Assembly (NCBI RefSeq): GCF_000327385.1
Contig: NW_008707002.1
Span: 121,729 to 185,728 of the forward strand
DNA from: Lottia gigantea
Lineage: Eukaryota > Mollusca > Gastropoda > Lottiidae
Direction: 5' to 3'
DNA length: 64,000 nt
Numbering within the stretch: the first letter of the stretch is position 1; each line of letters starts with the position of its first letter. The position numbers and the translations under genes were made by a program. The notes beneath the pieces were generated by a model. That model made no database searches. It saw only the letters and a program-made list of their open reading frames with translations, and was not told the origin of the DNA. Of the stretch, positions 1 to 13,900 are shown piece by piece.

Positions 1-1947
1 CAGATGGCGAATCCTTGGTTTGTGGCGATGATGATGCAGAAGCCGAGTTTCCGGATGATGTCGACCTCATGCTGAGATCAAGTTCCCCTGAGGATGTAGT
101 CAGGTTTTTAGGTTCCGGGGATTTTTCCATACTGCTATTTCCGTTGGGCGAATCAGCCTTCTTTTCAGATGGACGTTCGAGTTTCGGTCCGAAGTGAGGC
201 ATTCCTGGGTGCATAGGCATTCCCATACCAGCTTGCATACTCTGAAGAACGGATAAGTCGTTCATTTTAGGATTGAGTCCGTTGAAGAAAGGAGGATACT
301 GGAAGTAGAAATCTGGTGGTCGTTGGGGGAATCCCTGGATGTAAGGATTCTCCTTCATGTGAGACATCATGAACGGGGGTTCGATAGACATTCTCCTGCC
401 ACGTCGAGATGGACTGTTATTCCACATGTGAGTTCCCATATGCACCTTCAGGTTGCCTCTGGTTGTAAAAGCTTTGCCACAGACATTACATTTGAAGGGT
501 TTGTCTCCAGTGTGAGTTCTGGTGTGGATCATCAGAGCACTGCCACTGGAGAAGGATTTCTGGCAGGTAGGACAGATGTGTTTGCTTCCGTTGCGTCTGG
601 TAAAAGGAGATTCGTCGCTGTTATTGCTGTTATTGTTGGCGAGTTGTGGATTGTTGTTATTAGTATTGCTGGGTTTGGAATCCATCTCAGGAGATGATTT
701 TGTTGGTTCACGATCTTGAGTTGATTGACTAACTGTGTTGGTCTCTTGGGGTGTATTTTCTGTATATGGTTCAGCGTCTCTTGCGTCTTGAGTTCTATCA
801 GAGCTACTGCTATTTTCATTAAATGAACCACTTGGAAGATCTCGAATCTTGTGAGTAAGCATATGCTGACGCATGTTGCCCTTGGTTGTAAAGGTTCGCT
901 CACATACGTCGCAGGAAAACGGACGTTCCTTTGTGTGGCTTCTGTAATGGATATCTAAAGCACTTCGACACGCGAAAGTTTTGAAACAGATGTTGCAAGT
1001 TGTATGTGGAACACCATCAGCGTCTGTTGGTCTGGTATCCATACCACCCATCATCGGGAATCCTGGAATTGCAGGTCCGTGAGGGAACATCATTGGATTC
1101 GCTCTGATTTCTTCTCGTCCATATTCCGATCCGTTCTCAGACGCAGTGTGGCTTTTGGGAGAAACTGCAGGAGAAATATCACCATTTAGATACCTGGAGT
1201 TCGGAGATTTTTCAGTGGGTAGTCCATGACCTAGACCCATGTTGTATCGGAATCGTTCAAAGGAGGACTGGGCCAGCTGACTATCAAATGCTTTGACTCG
1301 TTCTTCCAGAGCAGCTAAGGATGTTGATGACGAGAGAACTGGACTAGTGAGGTAGGGTTGTGGTCGACTGGTTGATTGAGATGTTGGTGGTGAACGGTTT
1401 CCGTTCGGACTGGAATAATCTTTGGGAAGATCTTCATCATCATCTTCATTCATTTTCATCTTCAAATTCTCGGCTTCTTCGATGTCGTCATTTTCATGAG
1501 CAATGGCGGCCCGATCTTCTTCGTCGATTTCTTCCTCTTCGTCATCATCGTCGTCATCCAAATCCATGCCTAGTTTCTGGTCGTCTGAATCATAGCCCTG
1601 GTAGTCTTCGGGATCTCTGTTGGATTTATTGCTCAGATCCAACTCCTTGGCTTCACCTTGAGACAAGTCATAAGGTCGCATCATCTTGTGGTCGAATTGC
1701 TGCATGGCTGCCCATTCGGGATGCATAAACATATGTTCTGGGATCATATTAGGAAGCCCGTGTTCCCCGGTATGCATCCTGATGTGTTGTTGAAGGACTA
1801 GAAGATTGGTGAACTGTTTGTGGCATACTGGACACTGATGCATCATCCTCAATGGTGGTTTCGCTCTGTGGACTCCCATGTGAGTCTTCAGGTTGCCCTT
1901 GGTGGTGAAGGATCGACTGCAGATTTTACATTTAAATGGTCTTTCGC
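1..1947 (-). CDS. sall: SALL exon 5 (partial): fingers 5-10 and C-terminal region, open at window edge
   Basis: The acceptor TATTTTTCAG precedes GCGAAAGACC and completes the TGERP linker. Fingers: 779-799 and 811-831 finish cluster 2 (including KFTN-like [16 protein letters not shown]); 1090-1110 and 1118-1138 form cluster 3 with the SALL-typical TKERPF linker and [12 protein letters not shown]; 1231-1251 and 1259-1279 form cluster 4 with a TGDKPF linker, followed by RRGRRMSIE, another SALL hallmark. The acidic region around 880-925 ([10 protein letters not shown]) separates clusters 2 and 3. PYDLS at 864-868 fits the CtBP-binding PxDLS consensus; ELDLS occurs at 874-878 and 1394-1398. No stop is reached by position 1, so the C-terminus lies outside. 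About 142 residues follow the last finger so far, comparable to other SALL tails, so the end is probably near. Confidence 0.96.
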
Positions 1948-4900
1948 CTGAAAAATACAAACAGAAGAATAGTTTGAGTAAGAGTTCCATAACATTGAAT
2001 ATACAATACAAGTAAACAGTTGAGGACTCAGAAGAATGAGGAAACACAAAAGATCTGAAGGTTGCAGAAATCGCGAATGTTCAGGGAAAAACAAATGATA
2101 AACTTACCAGTATGGATTCTGTAGTGCATCTGAAGAGCAGATTTACAGCTGAGAACTCGTTGACAGATCAAACACTGGTTAGGATCAGTAATCTTCTGTT
2201 CTATATTCTTCACTAGTTGTTCCAGCTTGGATGTTTCTGACTTGGACACTTCCATATACTCCTCCAGATTCTCTGATGGGTCGATCATCTTCGTGGGAAG
2301 AATTGAGTTCTTGAACATCTGAGAGTCTGTTGATGGTGATGGCATTGGTAGAGATGTGAAAGGGGAGTTGATGCTGGAAGCGATACTGGCCATGTTGGAT
2401 GCTAGACTGGCTGCCATGCTGGCCATCGGATGAAGAGGTGAAGGGAGTGGGAAGGAGCTGTGAAGAGGTCCTGGTAGAGACGGTCGTGGTGCCATTGGAC
2501 TCCTGATTGATGGAACTGGAAGATTCTCGGAAAGTGAAGACGCTCGAGAGGAAATGCTACTGATGGAAGTTGGGGTTGGTAGACTTTCTCGATGGTGATG
2601 ATGGTGATGACTAATTTCTCTCTCTCGCTCTCTCTCCCTTTCTCGGTGATGTTCTCTCTCTTCTCTTTCGCGTTCTCGCTCTCGTTCCCGGATTTCTCTC
2701 TGAGGGGTTGAAGGTGGACTAGATCTTTCTTTTTTGATGAGTTCAGGACTAGATGGTCGTTCTCTGTGAGGAGTATTTGAGTGAGGGAGGCCAGGAAGTT
2801 GAGGGAGGCTCCCAGGATGTAGATGACCAGCTGGGGAGAACATCCCAGGTCCCAGGGGTCTGTGAAGTGATGGAATGCCAGTTCCTGGAATTCGTGCTCC
2901 CATTGGAAACCCTGGAGTCATTGGTAGAGATCCTAAGGGCATGCCCATATTTGGCATCATTGGATTTCCCATGAATCCTGGAGGTAGCGGCATGGATGTC
3001 GGGATGCTGGGTTGGGGACTCGGCATCGGCATGCCCATTCCTCCTCCTGGAAGTCTGTCCAGATGCTCTGGAACTGGTGTTGGATTCATCCTGGCATTGG
3101 GATATTTGGCCTTGTGGCGCTCGAAATGAACTTTCAGGTTGCCCTTGGTAGAGAATCGGTTTCCACAGATGTGACATTTGAATGGTCTCTCTCCTGAAAA
3201 GATAAAAGACAGAATATTAAGTCAAAGATATAAAGTTTCTAATCCCTGAACTAACAGGCTACCAGAACCTTCACAGAAATTTAAGAATGAGCTTCCAACA
3301 AATTTTCATCAATTTTGAATTTTCCACAAATTGATCAATACACCCAAAACTTAAACTTTATACAACTATATTTAATTCCTCCTGGTCATCAACTCTTCAC
3401 AAATTCAATATTTGGGCTTTTATTTTTATAACACTATCAGTACCACTCATTTATAAGATATTTTTCAATTTCTCAAGTAAATTTTAAAATTTATCTTGTT
3501 ACATAGGACTCATATTTTCTGAGTTAAACTTGGAAGATTTATCTGAAGTTATTATCCAACTTTATTAAAATAAAATTCTGACAGATATACACAGTAATTA
3601 AAGTTAATCTTGGTAAATTGAAGAAATTGGGAGGTCTCAAATCATCACGTCAAATTATAACTCTTGTTTGAAAATTTAAAAATTCATAGCTAGAAAATGA
3701 CAGAAAAAGAAGTGAAATTTTGTTATAATAACATTGAAGTAAAAATAATCTTTTTATTTTGATTTGGAGGCAGCTGGAGTTTGTCAAATCAACTTCTTGA
3801 AGAAATAGATCAACTCTAAAGTGTATTTGTAAGAATTTTGGGGTAAAAATGTTGAAAAATGATACTACCAGACAATGAAAATGGAGAAAAAAGCAATTAC
3901 TTATAAAATTAACCAATTTACTCAATCAAGATTTTTAGAAACGGCTCATTTGTTTTAAACAGAAATCTGTCAAAAAACCATGGTGATAAGATTTCTGACA
4001 CTTATTTCAATTCTGACGTTTTGACTGCAGCAGAGTGTTTGATGGGTGCCATGGATGGCTGGAATGCCGAGTATGAGTTGCATAAACTAGGAAATGGTTT
4101 GGAGAGGTTCTGGTAAATGGCTGACAGGGTAAATTATCGTCAAGAAAGGCGAGGGGGGTGGTTGGTGTGTGGTCTGAATTGTTTGATTGAATTTTGACAG
4201 TCGACATGCCTTGTTCTATAGAAATGGTTGGTTTGGTAGAAATTGCTGTGTTATTGTGTTTTATTTTCTGAATGTTTGGTTGGTAAAATTGTACCTATAA
4301 ATATATCTATAACAATTTAGAATTTTGATTAAGTTTTCTAAAGTTTTCAGTACCTTTTCAACAATTTTTCCAAATTTACATGATTTTAATATCCTTAAGT
4401 CACAAAGGTCAGGGATATAATTATTCTTTAGGGTGAAATATCTCATTCAATATGAAAAAAAATAAACCAAATAATTCTGAGGTCTGAAATATTTTGATGA
4501 ATTTTCCAGTAAAAAGTTCACCAGGAGAAGAAAAGTGGAAATTTTTTGTCAGATTTTTTCAAACATAAACTTTGAAGTAGTTTGTGTTTTTTCTCTGAAA
4601 ATTTCTGTGAATTCAATTTGGTTGTTAGAGACCTCAGCATGCTGCTGATGAATTTATAAAAATAAAAAATCAACCAAGTAAGAAATATGTCAGAAAGATC
4701 AGTAAGGGGTTAAGATTTAAAAATCCACACACGTAATAATCAGAGGGTTAATTACATCTACAGATTGTGAACGCGTGTATTTTTTACCACACATGCACCT
4801 ACACGCGTTCTAACACCAAACACTAATGTTAATTTTACCAGTTTTATGAAAACAGATTTTCTAATTATCCCAATATTTTATACATAATTACAATAATAAA

Positions 4901-7900
4901 AATGTTTTTTACAGTGATCAATCTTCTTGGGGTAGTTTTTCATCAGGTTTATAAGATTCTTAGATTACTCTACAACAAGCTTGGAATTCAACCTTCACAT
5001 AAATTTACCAACATTTTTTTACTAATTTTGACATTTATTTACACAATAAAATTTCATCACCATCTTCTGTCAATTTTCACTGATTTCTTTCTTTCTCAGA
5101 TTAGAATAGTTAACATCAATTTATGGCCAAATTGAAATTTCATGGATTTTTTGCTCCTGTTTAGAATGATCTTTATGTACCAATATTTCAAGCAGAAAAT
5201 CTATAAAACTATGAAAATAAAAACTCAGTCACTGCCAATAAAACAACACAAAACATCAAAAAAAAAAAAATTAATGCCAAGGCCATTGCTTATGTTGTCT
5301 TTCATCTCATACGAACTATTTCTTATTTTCCTCAAAATAAGACTGACAAGATTCCAATAACAAGAATATGACAGTAGTTGACTACACCCTACCCCCGAAA
5401 TACTTGACACAATACACAATAAACTCTCTTGTATTTCTCCTTCCTGACCAAGGCTTACTTACCCAAAATGTCACATAATAATTCACAAAGGAGAAGAAGT
5501 ACACTGCAAGTTTTATATAAAATTTCTGATTCAATGCAGATCCTACAACTTCTTTCCTTTTTTCTAACTTTATCTTTTGTTTTCCTTAATTCAAAACCAG
5601 TTTTTATCAGTTTCTAATTTTGTTTTCCATATTTCAAACTTTTGAAAAATAATTAGAAAACATTTCTTGTAAGATCAGAGCTGAGAAAAAACTCGACTAG
5701 AATCCATCTGTCTTAGTTGAAAGTGTCAAAAACCGAAATTAAACTTCAAAATGAAGGAAAATAAACGATCTTTTGTACTTTTTAATAATTTCAATGAACA
5801 TATTTCATTTTTTGAGAAATTTATGTTTTGAAACTGGAGTATTATCAGATAATATGGTATCTCTGTAGTTTGAATGATGGCAAATTTAAAATAATTTACA
5901 CAAGTTTGAAAATTTATACAGCAGCCTATAAAAAAACGTCTTAGATGTCAATTTCCAGGCATATAATTGATAAATGAAGCAAAAAAAATATTCATCATTC
6001 AGAATTTATGAAATAAAATTTAAAATAAGCCAAATCATTATTTTTCTGTCAAAATTTGTGAGAAATAGAAAAATAGAGCTGCCAGTATTTCCCAACAGGA
6101 AAGAAAAAAACAAAAAGTATTGTACAAGGTAATTCATAAGGTTTGAAATTAAAGGGGAACATCCAGGAATCTAATATGACAAAACCAGGTTTAAAGAGCG
6201 AACTTGTTATGACATGTCAGACTGAATAAAAACCTGGAATATATATTTGTTATAATATCTCTTTAAAACTGAATCTTTATCAAATACTAAATTCAATATA
6301 ACTTGTACTGATGAAATTTACAAGATGAAATGTTATTAATTTATTTTCATTTAAAATAATCAGAGTGATTTAAAACGTTTGAAGTCAAACTCATCGCAAT
6401 CAGTTGATTTCCGGCAAAATATCTCACCATAGAATGTATCAAACAATGTTTATTTTTAAATCGAAATCAAATTAACGTTAATCATGATCATGTGACATCG
6501 ATACTCTTCAAGCCTCTTTTACATTTCTTAGCCTCTTTTTAAAATCAAAGCGTAATCGTTTGATATTTTAGCCTCTTTCTGATATTTAAATTCAATATTT
6601 AACTAATTTTAAATCCCTTTCATATCTTCACTCATAATTTAAGATTTGTGTAACATAGTAACAGAGCGTTCGGTGTAACATATTAAAGAGTCACGCCTGC
6701 TGATATTTAAAACGATTGTTAGATTTAATACAGTCAGGGTCACAGTGATTTATAGGGTTCACACAGATTAAAAATAACAATTAAAAACATCTCAAATAAC
6801 AACCCTTAAACAGGACTTCAAACTCTTCAAAATTTGATATTTATTTCAATTTGTTTATTTCCCTTCTTACTCTTTAATTAGGGGAAATATTTTCGGTGTA
6901 GATTTGGGTTTTATCTTTTAATGTTCATTGTAATAAAGTTTTTAAAAGTTTTGAGGACATTCAAACTACAGTAAGGATTGTTATCAGATTCAGTAACTTG
7001 GTAATATGTTCTGTATTTACATCTTTCTTTCCTTACCAAGTTAAAATCTTCAAATGACACTATTGAGATCAGATCCAAATTATTTTCTGAATGATCATCT
7101 TCATCATCATCATTAATAAAAAGCTGACTAAAACTGTACAGATGTAATAAATGGCCATTTTATTGAGTCAATGAAGAGAGAATTTGAGCTGTTGTAGAAT
7201 ATTTGTTCATCTTTCGCAGGTCAACAAATTGCCGATTTGACTGAGTAAAATCAAATAGAAATCGACATGTACAATATCTCTGACTTTACTCTGAAATATT
7301 AGCTAATATTTACACCAGATCCTCTCTTTCACCAGTTTAACAAAGAAATTTCAAATTGGTCATTTAGGAATGGTGAAGATTAGTGTGAACGTTTAACCCC
7401 GTGTTAATAATGAGGTCGTTTGAAATTTTTCACAATTTTCGATAACTTTGTTTAAATACGATGAAATCTGATATCTTTAAATCTGTCATTATTTAATTCT
7501 CTCAAATCATCATTCAGAATTCATTTTACCCTCTAGGTTGGCTTAATTATGTCAAAGTAGAAAATTGTACAAATTTAACAAATGTTGTTTTTGAAACTAA
7601 GACTTCTGTTTTTGTTACTTTACATCCTCAAGATTGGCTTACTGTTATCTTACTATAAACCCTTACACCCTCTAGATAGACTCCATGCTTATTACCTAGT
7701 ACTACATCAATATAGAAAAAACGTGATAAAAAATTAGTGAAGGAATTTGAAAGGTAAAACTATTAGAAATAAAAATAACTCTTAAAGACCCCAGGTTTCT
7801 AAGTTGATGTCTTTACCAATATACCTGGAGTCGAGACAAACACAAAAACTCTTCCCTTTCGTTCAGCATCATTGATACAATCATTTTAATATTCATCATT

Positions 7901-10900
7901 ATTCTATCATAAAATATGAATTATGGCCTCCAACTGACAAATTCATCATGATTTATCTTAAAATATGCTGCAACTTTTCAACAAAATTTCATAAATATAT
8001 TCCTTGGAGGCCTTTTGTTATAATTCTTATTTTTTCAAGTTGGGTACCATTTCTAGAATTTAGTTGAATGAAAACTTGAAGAAAAATAATGAAATCTTAT
8101 TTAATGGTAATGAAAATTATAAAATGACAATATATATTAATAGATGATACTTTCTCTTGTATTATTATTGATAGAATTAAAAATAGAAGCTGCAATAACA
8201 GTTCAATATCAATATCATCAAATTGAAACACAAAAGTAAACAATAAAATAGTTTTAAGAAACTTCTTTCAATGTAGAAAACTTTTGAAATCTCTTCTCTA
8301 ATCAGACAGTTATATTCTGTATTATATTCTGTATTATGAAAGGAAATTCACCTCAATTTAAAATGTAAAACTGGAAGGAGAATCTAACTTGAAGACCTCA
8401 CGTACAGTCAAAATACAACTGATGATAAAAACATTTTGCTGATAAAATTATGATGAAAATCTCTTCAATACTTATTGTTTATTAGTCTAACAAATGGTGT
8501 ATTGCCATTTTACAATTTTTACTCTTTTTTTACCATCTTTATTGACAAAACAGTTGAACATATTTTTACTTTTTACATCAAATTACATCCTCTATATCAT
8601 CATTATCTTCTCAATATGTTTAATCTTTTACTAACATGATAGGAACATCCCTAAAACTTTACAGACAAAACCATTGAAGCTAGGAATATCTTCAAACAGT
8701 CCAAAACATCAGACAATAGCAAATATTTCAATTCCTTAACAAAACTTACAAAGTGGATGGTAGTAATTGGAAAGCCAACCTCAAAGATGAGCCAACCTAG
8801 AGGGTTAAAGCTTTATGATAAAGGAATTCAATGTCAAACACTGTTGGCTGACTGTAACAGATCTCCAAATATAGACTCACTTTGTTTGAAAATAAAAAAT
8901 CTCCATTTAATAAACATCTTAATAAAATATTCAAGGAATGAAATAAAATAACAAAATATATCAAAATACTTGGTATCAAATTTGGCACGAATTTCACAAG
9001 GTACTGGAAAAACAAGACAATAGGTGCTGAGATCAACGAGATAACGATTGCTAAGTAAGGGAGATAACTTGCCAAATAACTCTGTTATTGTAATATATAA
9101 TAATTTATCGTGTAAATGATAATATCATGTTTTTAATAGCGTTTAAATATTTCATCAAACTCTTAGTTTTCTCATTTTAATATGATATATTTCAAATTAA
9201 CTTCCCAGGCTTGTTTTTACTTTTTACTTTTTACCCCATTTCTTCATTTGTAGATATTGGAATTTCTGACTTCTTCAGAAAAAACTGATTCTCTTTTTTA
9301 CTAATAAGATAAATGTTTCCTCAGATCTGGTTTTAATAACAGCTTTTAAGAACTAAAATTTATACAATTTGTAACATTTCTGGTTGATAGTTTGACAATA
9401 GAACAGGGCATTTTAAGGTCCTAACACCAACTGGCAAATATCACCAATCAACATCCCTTGACTACAACTACAGTCAACAATGTGGTGCCTGTAGTTTTTA
9501 TAATTTGTATTATATTATGTTTATGGCTCTAGCTAGAATAGAAAGTTGATAAAAGAGGTAATAAATTATCTCATAGTTATCTTAAACCAAGGTGGAGTTA
9601 TAATAATTATATACATTTCATATCATCTAATAAAAAATATAATATTTCATTAAATTCAAGTTAAAAACAAGAACAATCTACATTGTTGGCATTCAATTCT
9701 GGCTGTTCTTACAGTTTTTATATCAACATGTTTATATATATATTATTTCTTTGTACCTAAATCTATCTGTTGTTTAATGAACAGACTAAATCTTTTATAT
9801 TAATTTTCCTGTTTTTCAGGAACTGACACTTTGTCAAAAATTTAGGATATAATACACAAAGAATAGATTAAAAGATACCACCCTACAGGAAACAATTCAT
9901 GTCTGTAATCTAACACTTGGGTGTAAAACTCCATTTCATTTCATATAAAACTTGAAACCTCCCATAAAAAAATCACAAAGAATATTGTAAAAGATGACAG
10001 AGAAGACTATAAATTTGCTGATATCTCAAGACTTCCACCCTAACCGATTCATTTTATTCCTAAATAATTTCGACTTTCTTATAGTTTGACAATGATAAAC
10101 ATTGGTGTTGGTTTGTAAAACAAGTTCTGATATTCTCAATCTACATATAAGGTTAGGAATTAATATAATGTTTTATATCATTAAAGATTTGTCAAACAGT
10201 TTGACTAATTTGGTCATTGTTATCTTGTGCCTATTTTTGGTTATTATAATTTATAATTACTCATATAAACTACCACAATCAGACTGAACTATTTACTACA
10301 AACAAGTTTTAATACTCAAATCTACATATAATAAACTATTTATAACTTAAAGGGATTAAACTGTCCAAATATTTCTGGATATCCATCAAACTTTTCAGAT
10401 TAAAAATCAGACGTCTTGTTCTCCTACAATTAAATAACTTTGTACTGTGTCAGTTTTGACTAGGCAGAAATTGAGCTTGACTAGCTGGTAAATAAATGTT
10501 TATAAGACTTTCACAGATCCCTTGACAGATCCCTAGACAGTTGGAAATTATGAAAGAGTAGGCTAATGCTACTTTCCTGAGAAAATTACACTCATTAACT
10601 ACAGAATGGCGTTGTCCATTTTAGATAACCTAATTAGGTACTGGAATTTGATTTTATTTTGAAAACTAGAAGAGAGTATATTTAGATATATTGTGATATT
10701 AAGTTATACATTGTTGTATATAAAACCAGTTTTCTCTAGGTATATATAACAATAGATTAACTTTATAATTAATTAAATTCTATTCTCTTGTATTATTAAT
10801 ATGGGAACAGGCAAGTAATTAGGTGCAGATTTTATTTTAATTACACAGAAAATTTCAAGAATTTATAAGAAATCTTTGTGATATTATTTACTCCTCATGA

Positions 10901-13900
10901 CTAAGAATGTACTTTACAGTTCAGTTCCCATGTCTACATAGCTAATAATATCCCAAACAACTGACCAACTTAAAACTGGTTTAGACTAATTCTTTGTCAG
11001 TTGTTGGATTATGTATTTAGAAGAATAGAAATAACAATTATCATATTTCACTGGTCATTATTCTTGACATCACAGGTTTTGTAAAATGACCATTAAATCT
11101 GGTTTAAATATCAGCTGACTAAATAATAGATATATTATAAAAATAAAAGGAAAATTTAGTTAATTAATTAGAATTCTAACGAGCAATTAACATCTTCCAA
11201 CTTACTTTCATAAAATTAATGTAACCATCTTTGACCATTAAAGAAAAAATGTCTAAGATTTTGTTTTGAAAGGAAATTGTTAGGGTACGTTAAGTTGACA
11301 AACAAACCTTGCGAATGTTGCTCCGTGATTTGTATTCAAGGGAAGTAATTTATATTCAAGAGAAGATAATTAAGATTCAAGGTAGATAAATTACAAGGTA
11401 TTTAAGAAACTTTAATGTTTGTTTAAGAAATTGAAAACTTTGATACGAAGTTGACGGTAGGATTTTCTCAACGTTTCTTGAATTAATACAGGCGTGATAG
11501 GAATTCTTTATCTTAAACCTGAATAATTAGATGCGAGAGTTCAGAGGTCAATCTCCACTAATTCAAATAAAACATGGTAAGGTGACATATGTAGCAATTT
11601 CAATAATTTAGTCAAATTAACTATTTTACATGAAAAGGGACATGTACCTATCTAAATTGTAATCACTAAGTCCAAGTCCACAAGCTGACATCATCAATGG
11701 AGGAGACTTGATAAATATGTCAAAAAATCCTGGATCATTCCAGATAGAAAATAATGATAAAGCCAGTTGACAGTATGAAGACAATAACTAAGCCTACAAT
11801 GTGTACAGGACTGTAGAATTATATTGGGTGTTTTATGAAGACTAAGGATACCCTGTCCTTTCTAAATACCATCCACCCTAATTACCTTATAAGGAAGTAA
11901 AACTAATGAATAACGGAATGATGCAAGATGTATTTTAAATCACAATAATCAGGAAATAACAGGAAATTGTTAGCAAGTTAAATTCGTGCACGACTCATTC
12001 AAAATATCAACATTTCAATTTTCACTACAACTAAATATTAGTCATATAGTCTCAGTTTTAAAACAGAATTAACAAATTTAATTGAATTCTTATATTTCAA
12101 TTGAATCAAAGAAAATACTTTAAAAATATTTTTGAAATGAAGTTATTTAGTGAGCAGACGTGTTTTAAAAGTTTGTCGTCTGTTTAGTTTGAAGTAATTA
12201 AAAGTTGTAAAGTCTGGAGTCTGGAGTGCGGAGATCAATCGAAACTATAAAAATAGAAATATACAACATAGAGTCACTGGCAATTATAACTTTTATTTAT
12301 ATATTCAAATTAACTTTTAAAACACCTTATACCATTCTCAGCTTTTGAGCTAGTCAACTGTAGTACTATTGTGGAGAGTTCACATAGTTTATAAAACATT
12401 ATTAGTGGGTGTCATTATCAAGTTTTGTAGAGTTGACATGATATGGACATCAATATTTTCACATTTTGCTTGTCAATTGTAGTTTTATTTTGAATATATA
12501 ATTTATTAAAAACAATTGGTAAATTTATCAAAATCAACATACGACTTAAATTCTGTAATGTTATTATTGTGCAAAAACGTAGGTATCTTAACCCAGCCTC
12601 AAACTGATAACTAATTAACATAATTATCATACGTAACCAATGAAAAAGGTTGAAATTATTTTGAATATGAACATTTGATATTTTGGTTATGTTGATTTTC
12701 AGGGCAGTGATGAAGTTCAGTCTGATATACTTAATGAATTTTGTAATTTGTCCCTGATGAAGGTGTTTGTTAGTAAAATGGCAGGGAAACGAGAGATTCC
12801 TTACATAAATACATCCTGAAATCTGACATTTTCAAGTTTACATAATATTTCTAATTACTTTTCTTTAGGTATTTAACTTAAAACTAACTTTTTATTTCAT
12901 TTTTTTTAACTTTTCTTCTAAAATGTTCTTTTTAAGAGTTTCACTAAAATTTACCTTTGAATTTTGAAAACAGTAAAGTTTCTGTAAATAAAACAAATTT
13001 ACCTTTTCATTTGTAACTTTAACATCTAACAAAAACTAAAAACAGATTTTCACACATATATTGGTTACATTTCAAACATTTTTCTAAATTCATATTTTCA
13101 GAGAATGTTTACTCTTTTATACTAGTAATTGTTTTCTGTTTGTTACCTTGAACACTACTTCTGGAGGTGCACAATGCCTCTGATTTTTCACAAATTGTTT
13201 TTTGACTACGTTGGTGGACACCAGTGTCATTGAAGTTATTTTCGCTCCATCAAGTTCCTCGCCTCGTCTTTTATTTTATAAATAGAACAATAGAAAACTC
13301 GAGTCAAACCTTATCCCAGACATAAAACCATCGTAAAATCATCAATATTCACCAAAATACTCGCAATATTGATTTAAATCAGGAGATTTAAAATAAAGTT
13401 GGTCAAACTTCTAAAAGATTAAAATAACAATTCAATAGGAAACTTTCAACAACCAGCAATTTCAATATTACTTTTCACAAAATTAGTTTTTTATTGAAAA
13501 TTTCCCATCAATTTGGGTGAAAATCTGTAAAAATAACAATATTAAGTTTGTTTATCTGAAGAATAAATTCACAATCTTTCTCTCTTTTTTCAAAATTGTC
13601 TGCTGATCTGGCAATGCGTTTCTAAAGATTGAAAATAAATAGTCGTAAATTAATAGGAAATTAATATATAGTCTGGCGACTCCTGTTTTACAATTGTTCG
13701 CCAGAAACTTGAAAAGACGGACAGGAAGTTGATGAAATAATTTGATAAAAAACAGAAATTTGAAATCAAAAATTGTTTTTATTATTTGATTAAGAAAGTG
13801 AGAAAAAATATCTGTGAATTCTGGGAGTGTGGTCTGTCAATATGGTTCATTCTTTTAGAGAAACTCTTAGTATTGTTAACAGTAAAACCTGAGAATCATA

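Noticed and set aside
323-3197. ORFs on the plus strand and alternative frames across exons 4 and 5
   Set aside because: They are shadows of the SALL coding strand. The minus-strand frame has the full zinc-finger ligand pattern.
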